Positions 52,178 through 60,908 of a stretch of DNA of 64,000 nucleotides are shown piece by piece. The DNA comes from Paenibacillus algorifonticola. GTDB taxonomy: Bacteria; Bacillota; Bacilli; Paenibacillales; Paenibacillaceae. A program made the translations under genes and the position numbers. The notes under the pieces were generated by a model. The model did not search any database. It was not told where the DNA came from and was given only the letters and a program-made list of their open reading frames with translations. How positions within the stretch are numbered: position 1 is the first letter of the stretch; each line of letters opens with the position of its first letter. The stretch spans positions 310,001 to 374,000 of the forward strand of contig NZ_LAQO01000002.1 of assembly GCF_000971975.1 (NCBI RefSeq), written 5' to 3'.

Positions 52178-53554
52178 TTATAGAAGGGAAAGCTCGGTCA
52201 GGCGCGAGCGGATCATGCTGCCAACTACCTGCGGAGAAAAGGAGGTGTGAATCGTATGCTGCCCCTGCGCTGCAATGGCTTCGCGCCATTCCGGCTCTTT
52301 CAGCAGCTTTTGCATATATAAGGCGGCATGATGCACATTGGGTTCGGCCCAAGTCTGATAGCCCTGATACGGTCCCCAATCGGTGCCGACCTGCACAAGC
52401 TCGTAATTGACGGGACAGGAGTTGGTCTCATTCATAAAGTCGGTATTGCCCGACCAGTTCGTACCAATGACTGGTTTCCCCAAATACATCGCTTCCGCGA
52501 GGCCTAATCCAAAGCCCTCAGCACGATGCAGCGAGACGAAACAATCCGTGACATTCAGCAGCGTATTGACTTCCAGGCGGGAGAAAATACGATCAATAAT
52601 ATAAATATTGTTGTACTCGGCAGCGAGCTGAAGCAGCGACTCCATATCCTCTGGGCGGAAATTCATATTGTTGACCTTGAGTACGAGCCCGACCGATGGA
52701 TCATTTTTTGGAAAAGCGAGCCGGAATGCTTCTACGACGGCTTGCGGATTTTTGCGATGTGTATAGCTTTGTACATCGTACATCATAGTGAACAGAAAGC
52801 GGTCTGTAGGCAGCCCAAGCGATTCTCTCGTAACCTCTGGAGAAACCTCAACCTCTACGCCATGAGGAATGACGACGACAGGGACAGGGGATTTCTGCAC
52901 GACGGAATCTAGCACGAAGCGGCTGGCTACCCATACCTCCTGCACCAGCTTGAACGCTGGAACAAACTCTTCTGGAAAATCTGGCAGCTCCCAGTGCCAG
53001 TAGCCAATATTGTAGCGGTTGTGGAACAGGCTGCGACCAAAATGGTCCATAGCCGGAATCATATAATCCGCATTCATATGAAGCAGGTTGATGTTAAAGG
53101 GGCGCTCCTCCGTTTTCTTATGGGCCCAGCTCATATCCGACATCCGGGTGGCGACCTGGAGCGGGAAGTTTAAAATACCGAAAGGAATATCGGCCCTCTC
53201 AATAGCTCTCGCTGCAAGTCTGGCCGATTCGCCAATGCCCATTTCCGCATGAATAAAACCGATAAGATTTATGCCCTGTGCGGTCCAAGGCTGCGGATCA
53301 TGTATCTCTTTGGCAGCGGGATGCGCTTCTGCTTGCCCGGCCTCGTTGGCGTATTTAGATAGGTTAGAGGAGGCGCGTTTTTTTGTTTTTCGAAGGCTGC
53401 CATTGCTTTTTCTTCTGCGTTCGGCCCGCCGATTGCTGCGCGGTTTGATGGCTTTGCGTTTACGGCGTTTGGCCAGCAGCGTTTTTTTGGAAGAGCTGTG
53501 CAGCTTGCGTTTGCTGGACGTTTGATATCGCTTGCGCTTAAGTGATTTGGCCAC
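52178..53554 (-). CDS. GT4-like glycosyltransferase with polybasic N-terminal tail
   Basis: A 458-residue protein. The first about 70 residues carry roughly 30 Lys/Arg, with Ser between them. A GT-B glycosyltransferase domain follows from INLIGFIHAEMGIGESARLA (glycine loop) to HRAEGFGLGLAEAMYLGKPV (donor site, EX7E). GTG 53554 is chosen because GGGAAGGA lies close upstream; an ATG at 53596 has no ribosome binding site. It is convergent with rmd. It lacks membrane helices. The tail is compositionally like those of three other glycosyltransferases in this island. Confidence 0.87.
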   Translation of the reverse strand: MAKSLKRKRYQTSSKRKLHSSSKKTLLAKRRKRKAIKPRSNRRAERRRKSNGSLRKTKKRASSNLSKYANEAGQAEAHPAAKEIHDPQPWTAQGINLIGFIHAEMGIGESARLAARAIERADIPFGILNFPLQVATRMSDMSWAHKKTEERPFNINLLHMNADYMIPAMDHFGRSLFHNRYNIGYWHWELPDFPEEFVPAFKLVQEVWVASRFVLDSVVQKSPVPVVVIPHGVEVEVSPEVTRESLGLPTDRFLFTMMYDVQSYTHRKNPQAVVEAFRLAFPKNDPSVGLVLKVNNMNFRPEDMESLLQLAAEYNNIYIIDRIFSRLEVNTLLNVTDCFVSLHRAEGFGLGLAEAMYLGKPVIGTNWSGNTDFMNETNSCPVNYELVQVGTDWGPYQGYQTWAEPNVHHAALYMQKLLKEPEWREAIAAQGQHTIHTSFSPQVVGSMIRSRLTELSLL

Positions 53555-53864
53555 TTGTTTCCTTCCCTTCTCGTCATTTGCATGTGGAGAAATCATTAGC
53601 GGATACGCGCTTGGCTATATTGTATTCATGATGAACCTCAGATTCATGGACAATGACCTAATGTATAGTAAAAAGCGGCGTATGACTAGAAGCATAAGCA
53701 GCAATAGACGAGCGATACCGAGCGAGGACGCTATGCTCTCCACAAAGAGCGTGGGCGGGTGTGCGGAGGCCGTGCCGTAAAAGGGGTTTGCTGCATAAGC
53801 CATAATAGATGGACAACTTGACTTGACGATTAAACAACTTGCAGAAAAAAAGGGGGAAGAAGCG
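53555..53864. other. Divergent intergenic region between polybasic GT4 and glucosaminidase genes
   Basis: About 310 bases without a gene. On the minus strand AATACAATA (53626-53618) matches the sigma-K -10 pattern, and AATACAAT the sigma-E -10 pattern, with one mismatch each, about 65 bases from the GT4 start. Nothing else was recognised. Confidence 0.4.
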
Positions 53865-54635
53865 ATGGCAGCTATGACAAGACAGCAATTTATTGCCGCA
53901 TTGGTGCCTGCCGTCATACAAGTTCGGCGCGAGGGCTCACCAATGCTGCCATCTGTACGGCTGGCGCAATATATTTTGGAAACCGGAGGTGTCATTCATT
54001 CCTGGTACAATTTAGGAGGCATTAAAGCCTTGGGAGCTTCGCCGAATGCCTATTGGCAGGGCCAGGCCGTCGTCAAAGGGACATGGGAGCATATCGATGG
54101 CCGAAATGTAAATACGAGCGCAGCCTTTCGCGCATACAGCAGCGTGTATCATTTTATGAAGGATCAGGACCTGCTGTTTATGAAAGCGCGATACGATCGG
54201 GTGAGGCTTGCGAAGACGCCAGAGGAACAGGCGCAAATGCTGCTGGCCTGCGGCTATGCAACCGATCCGGCTTATGCAACGAAGCTGATCGCCATCATAA
54301 CCAGCAATGGGCTTCGGCAGTATGATGACCAGGCCGCGGCTGCTGTAAAGACAACGGTATTTCAGGGCGCGAAGACGGTGCCGATTTTGCAAGGAGGGAT
54401 GGTGGAGGTGATCGGTTACGAGCGAGGCGGCACCGTATGGGTGCCAGCGAGAGCGCTTGGCAGCCGCCTCGGCGGAAAAATTGGCTGGACGGGTTCAAAA
54501 GTAACGGTGAATGGTCAGGAGCTGGAGTCGCTGCTGGATGGAGGAACGGGGTATGTAACGATGCGAGCGCTGGCTGCTTCCTTGAACAAAAAAATCGAAT
54601 GGGAGCAGAGCACACGCACCGTGACGATTATATAA
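53865..54635 (+). CDS. Glucosaminidase-domain protein with copper-amine-oxidase-like C-terminal domain
   Basis: A 256-residue protein. Residues 1-150 form a FlgJ/LytG-like glucosaminidase domain (SVRLAQYILETGG with the catalytic Glu, then YNLGGIKA, AFRAYSSVYHFMKDQ). Residues of about 165-256 resemble the copper-amine-oxidase N-terminal-like domain common in Paenibacillus (VWVPARALGSRLGGKIGW, YVTMRALAASLNKKIEW). There is no signal peptide. ATG 53865 has AGGGGGAAG upstream. It may cleave peptidoglycan after release from the mother cell or in the spore; its link with the island is positional. Confidence 0.83.
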   Translation: MAAMTRQQFIAALVPAVIQVRREGSPMLPSVRLAQYILETGGVIHSWYNLGGIKALGASPNAYWQGQAVVKGTWEHIDGRNVNTSAAFRAYSSVYHFMKDQDLLFMKARYDRVRLAKTPEEQAQMLLACGYATDPAYATKLIAIITSNGLRQYDDQAAAAVKTTVFQGAKTVPILQGGMVEVIGYERGGTVWVPARALGSRLGGKIGWTGSKVTVNGQELESLLDGGTGYVTMRALAASLNKKIEWEQSTRTVTII

Positions 54636-54647
54636 GAGGCGGGGCAG

Positions 54648-54806
54648 CTATTTTTTTCGCTGGGAGGCTGCCCAGAAAGCAAGCACAATCAGCGGTATCG
54701 TTATAAACCACGGAATGTGAATGGCTCTGCCAGCAACAAAAGCGAAAACAAACAACAGCACGAAGCCGATAATAATATACAGACAGCCTCTTCCGAAAGT
54801 ATTCAT
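54648..54806 (-). CDS. Small two-helix membrane protein (52 residues)
   Basis: A short reading frame with a strong TAGGAGGTG site upstream of its ATG. The product MNTFGRGCLYIIIGFVLLF... has two hydrophobic helices (about residues 8-24 and 30-47), separated by GRAIHIPW, and ends in RKK. It has no recognised family. It converges on the glucosaminidase gene with a 12-base gap. The ribosome binding site and the amphiphilic pattern support a real gene. Confidence 0.7.
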   Translation of the reverse strand: MNTFGRGCLYIIIGFVLLFVFAFVAGRAIHIPWFITIPLIVLAFWAASQRKK

Positions 54807-54905
54807 AAAATCTGCGCACCTCCTACCATAAGGAACTCATCCCTTATCATACGAAGCAACTTTTAGCAGGTTGCATGAAAAAGAGGAGCTGCGCAAAATT
54901 AAGCG

Positions 54906-55472
54906 CTACAGCCAGGTTGTTTTCTCCGAATAAGGCTTGCGTGCAGTCGAAGGCGCCTCACCTTGCGGGTATCCAATGAAGATGGTGCCGATGATTTTTT
55001 TGCCCTCCGGCGATCCAATAAACGCAAACATCCGCTCGTCATGAACGAGACCGATGCCGCGTGTACGCCATACAAGCCCAAGGCCCAGCGTTTCGGCGGT
55101 CAGCCACATCGAGTGAATGGCGCAGGCTGCGGCATATTCATTGTCCTTCGAGGAAGCTTCGTCTCCTTCAATGACATCTGCAGTTACGACAATGGCAAGC
55201 GGCGTCGTTTCCAGCACTTTAATCGATTCCTTTACTAAATGCGGCTTGGTTGGAAAACGCTCCTCCAGATAGGTGCGCGCCAATTGCTCATAACGCTGCT
55301 TCGCTTCACCGCGAACGACATAAAAATGCCAAGGCTCCCGCAGGCGGTCGTTAGGGGCAAGCGTCGCGGCTTCCAGCAAGGCGTGAATTTTCTCTTCCTC
55401 TACCTCCTGAGGCAAATAATTGCGCACTGCGCGTCTTTGTTTCAAGGCATCAAGCAATGTAAGGGTAGTCAT
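54906..55472 (-). CDS. Nitroreductase family protein
   Basis: A 188-residue FMN-dependent oxidoreductase. ALKQRRAVRNYLPQEV holds the FMN phosphate-binding Arg pair, LAPNDRLREPWHFYVV the second FMN block and IIGTIFIGYPQGE the C-terminal one. It resembles the YdjA/YfkO-type branch. ATG 55472 has AAGGAGAG upstream; codons further upstream are open but lack a site. It is divergent from the PPOX-fold gene. The substrate is unknown. Confidence 0.88.
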   Translation of the reverse strand: MTTLTLLDALKQRRAVRNYLPQEVEEEKIHALLEAATLAPNDRLREPWHFYVVRGEAKQRYEQLARTYLEERFPTKPHLVKESIKVLETTPLAIVVTADVIEGDEASSKDNEYAAACAIHSMWLTAETLGLGLVWRTRGIGLVHDERMFAFIGSPEGKKIIGTIFIGYPQGEAPSTARKPYSEKTTWL

Positions 55473-55662
55473 TGTTATCTCTCTCCTTCTATATGGTGCT
55501 GCAGCATCTTCGTATAACAGGCTGATCAGTTCTCTATAACTATACAGTGGAACAGGCGATGTGGAAAGGGTGAAGCGGTGCTCGCTGCAAGATCCGGCTT
55601 TGGCATTCATTTCTCCGTCTGCTATAGTGGGGATGTAGTTACATAAGGAGGCGTTGAACATA

Positions 55663-56232
55663 ATGGGTAAAGCATTTGAAAAATTAATGCCGGAGCATGA
55701 GGATTTTATCGGGCGACAGCATATGTTTTTTGTAGGATCAGCTCCGCTGACGGCAGAAGGCCATGTTAATATATCGCCAAAAGGTTACGATACTTTTCGC
55801 ATATTGTCAGACCAGGAGGTCGCTTATCTCGATTTGACGGGGAGCGGCAATGAAACGAGTGCGCATGTGCTGGAGAATGGCAGGATGACGATTATGTTTG
55901 TAGCAATGGAGGGGAAGCCCGTTATTATGCGGCTATTCGGCACAGGGAACGTTGTATTGCCAGGAACCGAGCGCTGGGAAGAGCTGATTGGGAGGTTTGA
56001 TCTGCTGCCAGGTGCTAGGCAAATTATTGTGCTCCATATTCATAAGGTGACGACAGCGTGCGGTTTCAGCATCCCGTTTTATGACTATCAGGGTGAGCGA
56101 GATCAACTGAAGGATTGGGCCGAGAACGTAGGCGATCAGAAGCTTGAGGCATATCAAAATGAAAAAAACAGCTATAGCCTCGATCGGCTGCCTACCCCTC
56201 TTGGCATTCAGAGGCAGACAGTCGAATCGTAA
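55663..56232 (+). CDS. Pyridoxamine 5'-phosphate oxidase-fold flavoprotein
   Basis: A 189-residue split-barrel protein. HMFFVGSAPLTAEGHVNISPKGYDTFRI and YLDLTGSGNETSAHV are characteristic of a PPOX-like subgroup, as is VTTACGFSIPFYDYQGER later. ATG 55663 has TAAGGAGG at the right distance; the TTG at 55654 is too close to it. Such proteins bind FMN or F420 and act as oxidoreductases; the substrate is unknown. It is monocistronic. Confidence 0.88.
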   Translation: MGKAFEKLMPEHEDFIGRQHMFFVGSAPLTAEGHVNISPKGYDTFRILSDQEVAYLDLTGSGNETSAHVLENGRMTIMFVAMEGKPVIMRLFGTGNVVLPGTERWEELIGRFDLLPGARQIIVLHIHKVTTACGFSIPFYDYQGERDQLKDWAENVGDQKLEAYQNEKNSYSLDRLPTPLGIQRQTVES

Positions 56233-56274
56233 GCGGCAAGCTGCCAGCTGTTCAAACATTACTCATTCATTCAT

Positions 56275-57360
56275 TCATTCGTTCGTATAAAGATTGTAAC
56301 GGGAAAAAAGCTTCCAGATCAGCTCCCTGCGGCTGGACACTTCCGTTTTGGCAAAAATAGATTTGAGATGATCCTGCACCGTATACGAGGATATATGCAG
56401 GGAACTGGCCAGTTCCTTCGTGGAAAGGCCTCGCCATAACCGTTCGACCAGCTGCTTCTCGCGCGAAGTCAGCGCATAAGCTTCAGCAATGATTGGCAAA
56501 ATATCGCCGGGCTTCGCAAGCTCGAACCAAACCGCAAGCTGAACCGAGTGATCAGTGGCCCGGAGCTTGCTTGCCCGCAGCGATAAGTAGGGACCATCAG
56601 GAATGCGGATACATACTTTTGCAGCGGTCTGTGGTTCCTTGTCCGTGGCATTTGCAGCTAAAGCACGTGAGCATACAGCGCGGACAGGCCTAGGCAGTGT
56701 CTGCTCATCCATAAACTCCCACTCGCGGAGCTGCGACAGCCAGCTGTTTGCAGCGTCATTGCTTGATAGAGGCAGCAACTGCTCGGACAATATCAGAATG
56801 CCAGGATCGTCATGAAAGGCGGCGCCCTCGCTATCTGGCAGCAGCAAGCTGGCTTTTTTCAAGGTGCGGGCCATGCTTGGCACTAAGGAAGCGATATATA
56901 AGCGTTCCTCTTCTTGAAAAAACGGCTCATTGAGCAGCCGAAATAATGTCAAATACCCCCAGCAAGCCCCATCCACCGTAAGTGCTGCTCGCAGCTCATC
57001 TCCAAAGCCGGCAGGCTGCAGCACCTTCATATATTTGGAGCTTCGGCTTAAATCGCCTTCGGTTGCACCGCTTAATGTAGCAACAGGCTCCGTTAGCTTG
57101 GCAAGTTCCTCATACGAGTTGAAATCTTCCCTTAAATATTCATATTCAAATAATAAATGATGAATGGCCTCTACGCCTTCCTCCGTAACTGCGCCAGTAG
57201 ACAGCATCGTATGCGGATCAACGAGCGTACAGCATGCGGCTGCAAAAGGCATCGTCGTACGCAATTCTGCAAGCAGCCTTTCCCTGTACTCGCTGGAGCG
57301 GAGGTTAGCCTCCTCTAATTTGGCGAGCTGTTTTCGTACGCTTTCTCTTTGCTTGTTCAT
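56275..57360 (-). CDS. LuxR-family transcriptional regulator with GAF-like sensor
   Basis: A 361-residue regulator. An N-terminal coiled coil (about residues 1-30) leads to a GAF-like region, and a LuxR helix-turn-helix occupies the last 65 residues (LTSREKQLVERLWRGLSTKELASSLHISSYTVQDHLKSIF). ATG 57360 has AGGAGAG upstream; an in-frame ATG 24 bases earlier has none. The stop codon lies in a (TGAA)n tetranucleotide tract. It is divergent from a methyltransferase operon that it may control. Confidence 0.87.
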   Translation of the reverse strand: MNKQRESVRKQLAKLEEANLRSSEYRERLLAELRTTMPFAAACCTLVDPHTMLSTGAVTEEGVEAIHHLLFEYEYLREDFNSYEELAKLTEPVATLSGATEGDLSRSSKYMKVLQPAGFGDELRAALTVDGACWGYLTLFRLLNEPFFQEEERLYIASLVPSMARTLKKASLLLPDSEGAAFHDDPGILILSEQLLPLSSNDAANSWLSQLREWEFMDEQTLPRPVRAVCSRALAANATDKEPQTAAKVCIRIPDGPYLSLRASKLRATDHSVQLAVWFELAKPGDILPIIAEAYALTSREKQLVERLWRGLSTKELASSLHISSYTVQDHLKSIFAKTEVSSRRELIWKLFSRYNLYTNE

Positions 57361-57507
57361 TTCAGCTCTCCTGATTACCCACATTTATGGGATAGTGATT
57401 TTGAGGCGACCCGATATAATTGAGAATAATTACTGATTACATTTTACAGAATACCCGCGGAATTGAAAAGGGTGGAGAATATACAGGGTGAAGGGAGAGC
57501 TGTACCA

Positions 57508-58263
57508 ATGAATGAGAAGCAGCAACAACAAAAGGCAATGAGTTGGAATGATCCCCAAGTGGAGGGATATGGACGAACGATTTCTTTGAAAATACCAGGC
57601 TATTTCATGCTGTATGATATGACAGACCGCTTAATGAACGCGATGCTTGGTCCTGAAAGGGAAAAGGACATATTAGTTGTTGGCGCAGGCGGCGGGCAGG
57701 AGATTGTTACGCTCGGCGGTGCGCATCCAGCGTGGAGCTTTACCGGGGTTGACCCGTCTGCACGCATGCTGGCGATAGCAGATCAGCGCATCCGAATGGA
57801 GCGCTTGCAGGCCGGAGTCACGCTGCATGAAGGAACGGCAGATCAGCTGCCGAAGGACAAGCTGTACGATGCAGCGACTTCCCTGCTGGTGCTGCATTTT
57901 ATAAAGGGGCTGGATCAGAAAAGGGAGCTGCTGCGAAGTATAGCGGATCGTCTGAAACCTGGAGCACCATTATTTCTTGCCGCTATAAGCTGTGATCGCC
58001 AGGAGGAAGCATTCGCAGTCCAGATGAGCGCTTGGCAAAGCCATATGCTGGATAATGGCATTCCGCTTGAGGATTGGGAGCGGTTTGCCGCCTCTCTTGG
58101 CGCTGAATCAGACCCCGTGCCGCCAGAGCAGGTGGAAGAGCTGCTTCGGGAAGCAGGCTTTAGCCACATTTCAAAATTTTTCGGTTCCTACCTTATTACA
58201 GGATGGTTTGCTGTCAAAGCAAGCGGGGAGCACAACATAGAAGAAAAGAGGCAGGACAAATGA
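57508..58263 (+). CDS. Class I SAM-dependent methyltransferase
   Basis: A 251-residue methyltransferase. Motif I is DILVVGAGGGQEIVTLG, with FTGVDPSARMLAIADQR (motif II acidic residue) and YDAATSLLVLHFI next. ATG 57508 has GGGAGAG upstream. Its stop overlaps the next start by four bases. Coupling with a saccharopine dehydrogenase-like protein suggests a small modification pathway under the divergent LuxR-type regulator; the substrate is unknown. Confidence 0.87.
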   Translation: MNEKQQQQKAMSWNDPQVEGYGRTISLKIPGYFMLYDMTDRLMNAMLGPEREKDILVVGAGGGQEIVTLGGAHPAWSFTGVDPSARMLAIADQRIRMERLQAGVTLHEGTADQLPKDKLYDAATSLLVLHFIKGLDQKRELLRSIADRLKPGAPLFLAAISCDRQEEAFAVQMSAWQSHMLDNGIPLEDWERFAASLGAESDPVPPEQVEELLREAGFSHISKFFGSYLITGWFAVKASGEHNIEEKRQDK

Positions 58264-59372
58264 AACAAGACATCGTTGTTATAGGCGGCTACGGCCATGT
58301 GGGCGGAGATATAAGCAAGCAGCTCGGAGCAAAGTTTCCAGGCAAAGTGTATGCGGCAGGTAGAAGTTTGGAGCGTGCGAAGCAATTTGCAGACCAGACG
58401 GGCGGCCAGGTTAAACCGATGGCATTTAATTTAACGAACTGGAAGCAGGAAATGGCATTCGAACGAGTCAAGCTCGTCGTCATGTGTATGGATCAGACAG
58501 ATGATGCATTTGCACAGGCTTGCTTGCGGAGTGGAACGCATTACGTGGATATTTCAGCATATGGCCCTTTCCTGACCAGCTTGGAGCGGCATACAGAAGA
58601 GGCTGCACAAGCACAGGCGACGGCGGTGCTGAGTGTAGGACTAGCGCCAGGTGTAACGAATTTGCTGGCACGCAAGGCACAGCAGGAGCTGGACCAGCTG
58701 GATAGCGTAGATATCGCGATTATGCTTGGACTTGGCGATCAGCATGGCAAGGCGGCGATAGAGTGGACGGTAGACAGCATTGGCAGTGCATTTTCAATTG
58801 TTGAAAATGGCGGGGTCACGCAGACGGTCAGCTTTAGCGGAGGCAAACGCACCGACTTTGGCAAGGAGCTGGGCAGCCGCATGGCTTACCGCTTTCCGTT
58901 CTCCGATCAGCAGTCGCTGCCAAGAACGCTGAAAGTGCCGACCGTATCAACAAGGCTTTGTTTCGATTCAGGTGCGGTGACCCGCTTGGTTGCGTGGATA
59001 CGCGCAACGGGATTATTCCGGCTGCTGAAAGTCAAATGGATTCGCTCTGCCGCTGTGAGCAGCTTTGGGATGATGCGTTTTGGCTCAGACGGCTATGCAG
59101 TTAAAGTAGATGGCTGGGGGACGAAAAATGGTGCGCGGAAGCATGTCCAATATTTGGTGGATGGTTCCCATGAGGCGGCAGCGACCGCTAAAGTGGCGAC
59201 CGCCGTTGCCACCGCTGTTTATGAAGGGGGCTTGCCAGGCGGCGTATTCCATACGGAGCAGCTATTTGAGCTGGTGAAGAGCGGCAAAGGCAAAATTGCC
59301 CTGCAAGCCGCTGCGGGCATTACGAAACGACCGCAGATCATTGAAGGCTTGAGATATGACAGCTGGGAGTAA
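58260..59372 (+). CDS. Saccharopine dehydrogenase-like NAD(P)-binding protein
   Basis: A 370-residue protein. The Rossmann motif IVVIGGYGHVGGDISKQL starts at residue 5, and YVDISAYGPFLTSLERH and GLAPGVTNLLA follow, as in the saccharopine-dehydrogenase / carboxynorspermidine-type NADP-binding family. It overlaps the methyltransferase gene by four bases and is convergent with the exonuclease-TerD gene 34 bases on. The reaction is unknown. Confidence 0.85.
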   Translation: MKQDIVVIGGYGHVGGDISKQLGAKFPGKVYAAGRSLERAKQFADQTGGQVKPMAFNLTNWKQEMAFERVKLVVMCMDQTDDAFAQACLRSGTHYVDISAYGPFLTSLERHTEEAAQAQATAVLSVGLAPGVTNLLARKAQQELDQLDSVDIAIMLGLGDQHGKAAIEWTVDSIGSAFSIVENGGVTQTVSFSGGKRTDFGKELGSRMAYRFPFSDQQSLPRTLKVPTVSTRLCFDSGAVTRLVAWIRATGLFRLLKVKWIRSAAVSSFGMMRFGSDGYAVKVDGWGTKNGARKHVQYLVDGSHEAAATAKVATAVATAVYEGGLPGGVFHTEQLFELVKSGKGKIALQAAAGITKRPQIIEGLRYDSWE

Positions 59373-59406
59373 AGCCGGCCCGTTATCAAAGTCATTATTA
59401 AGGTAG

Positions 59407-60651
59407 TTATAATAACTGTGCCTCATTGGAAGGATGGCTAACTTCCAGACCGAAATTTTCGCATAAAGCTGGCAAGCCGCTAAAAAAACCTTTGCCGATG
59501 GCGTCAAATTTCCAATGGCCGTTGTGCAAATATAAATCGCCAATGACGATGGCCGTTTCTTTAAGCAGATCTTCGCCAAAATCGAATTGAGCTATCAATT
59601 GTTCCGTTTGCGGATGCAGCAGACAGATGCTGATTTCGGCCACCTGGCTGAAATCATGCTGCTGCGCCTCGCCTTCGTAGATCGAAAGCGTGAAGGCCAT
59701 TCGCTGGATCTGCAACGGCAGCTTGCTGAAATCGATTTTAAACTGTGCCTCATGAGGTCCTATCTTCGAGTAGGAAACAGAGTTAAAGGGTGAATCGGGA
59801 TTGCCGTAAAAAATACAATCCTCATCTCGCTCACACCGCCTTGCAGCAGATAGCAGAAAGGCCGTGGCGTCGATTTCAATCGCCGGATTTAACAACTTCC
59901 ATGAAACGCGAGCAAGCAGCTGATTCAAGCCCAAATGGCGGGTAATTTCAGCCTTTTGCCCGCTGACGAGCTGCAGCCCGGATTTTTCAGCTGTTGTTTC
60001 TGTGGCGCTAGCTGCAGCACGTTTAGCGCTGGCAGAGGCGGCTGGCTTTGCTTGTTTCTTGCTTTTAGCAGCAGTTGCCGAGAAGGGCGAGTAACCGCGA
60101 GCATGCATCTTGCCTATTTTATAGCCTTTAGCGAGCGCAAGCTCGGTAGGGCTTAGCTGCTGCTCACGTTCCAGCAATTTTACTAAAATTAACGCTGCCG
60201 CTCTCGCATCATCGAGCGCATCGTGGTGATTTAACGGGATTTGATAATAGCCAGCTAACACGTTCAAACGGTAGGAAGGCATGTCCGGCAGCAGTTTTTT
60301 GCTAAGTTGATAGGTGCAGTAATAATGAAATGCCGGATAAGGCAGAGCCGCTTCGTCTAGGCAATAGCGAAGGACGCTCATATCGAAGGAAGCATTATGC
60401 GCGACTACCTGCTTATTTTTTAATAATGGCTCCAGTGTCAACCATAGCTCGGAAAAAGTAGGGCTATCCGCCACCATAGCCGGAGTGATGCCGTGAATTT
60501 CGATGTTCATCCGGTCAAAATGCTGCTGCGGATTAATGAGCCAAACCTGCTCGAAAACGATTTTGCCGCCCTGCACCTCGACGATGCCGACCGCGCATGC
60601 GCTGGAGCGATTGGAGTTGGCTGTTTCAAAGTCAATTGCCACAAAATCCAT
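59407..60651 (-). CDS. DEDDh 3'-5' exonuclease fused to a TerD domain
   Basis: A 414-residue two-domain protein. The first about 165 residues are a DnaQ/PolC-epsilon-like exonuclease with all DEDDh residues in sight: FVAIDFETAN (Asp, Glu), VAHNASFDMSVL (Asp) and HHDALDDARAA (His, Asp). A Lys/Ala/Ser-rich linker (about 185-225) follows. The C-terminal about 185 residues are TerD-like: LLARVSWKL, EIDATAFLLS, DEDCIFYGN, SIYEGEAQQHDFSQVAEISICL and WKFDAIGKGF. TerD proteins bind calcium and take part in tellurite and phage stress systems. No other ter gene is nearby. Confidence 0.88.
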   Translation of the reverse strand: MDFVAIDFETANSNRSSACAVGIVEVQGGKIVFEQVWLINPQQHFDRMNIEIHGITPAMVADSPTFSELWLTLEPLLKNKQVVAHNASFDMSVLRYCLDEAALPYPAFHYYCTYQLSKKLLPDMPSYRLNVLAGYYQIPLNHHDALDDARAAALILVKLLEREQQLSPTELALAKGYKIGKMHARGYSPFSATAAKSKKQAKPAASASAKRAAASATETTAEKSGLQLVSGQKAEITRHLGLNQLLARVSWKLLNPAIEIDATAFLLSAARRCERDEDCIFYGNPDSPFNSVSYSKIGPHEAQFKIDFSKLPLQIQRMAFTLSIYEGEAQQHDFSQVAEISICLLHPQTEQLIAQFDFGEDLLKETAIVIGDLYLHNGHWKFDAIGKGFFSGLPALCENFGLEVSHPSNEAQLL

Positions 60652-60878
60652 GGTGCATCCCCTTTAAATTGGTGTAAGTTTTTTAATTCTTACCATGAAT
60701 TATACAGGATGTCCGAAACTTTTTGGTCGTCTTTCCACCTTTTTCTTGTTTTGAAGGTATAAACGTCTGCAAAACGGACAAAATAAAATTATCGGCGTCG
60801 CAAGATGTCGTAGACAACCGCGGAGAAGACTTACGTTCCCCATAAGCTCTTCGTCCGGTTTCTCCTCTCCCATGAATA

Positions 60879-60908
60879 GAGCGTCCCGAAAGGGGCGCTC
60901 GATTTTTT
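60879..60908 (+). terminator. Hairpin terminator in the gene-poor region
   Basis: GAGCGTCCC and GGGGCGCTC pair around a GAAA tetraloop, followed by GA and seven T residues. No plus-strand gene ends nearby, so it may close a small RNA or a lost gene. Confidence 0.7.

Noticed and set aside
35047..53554. Reading the glycan island as an S-layer or capsule cluster
   Set aside because: No flippase, polymerase, priming membrane transferase, export ABC system or SLH-domain protein is present.
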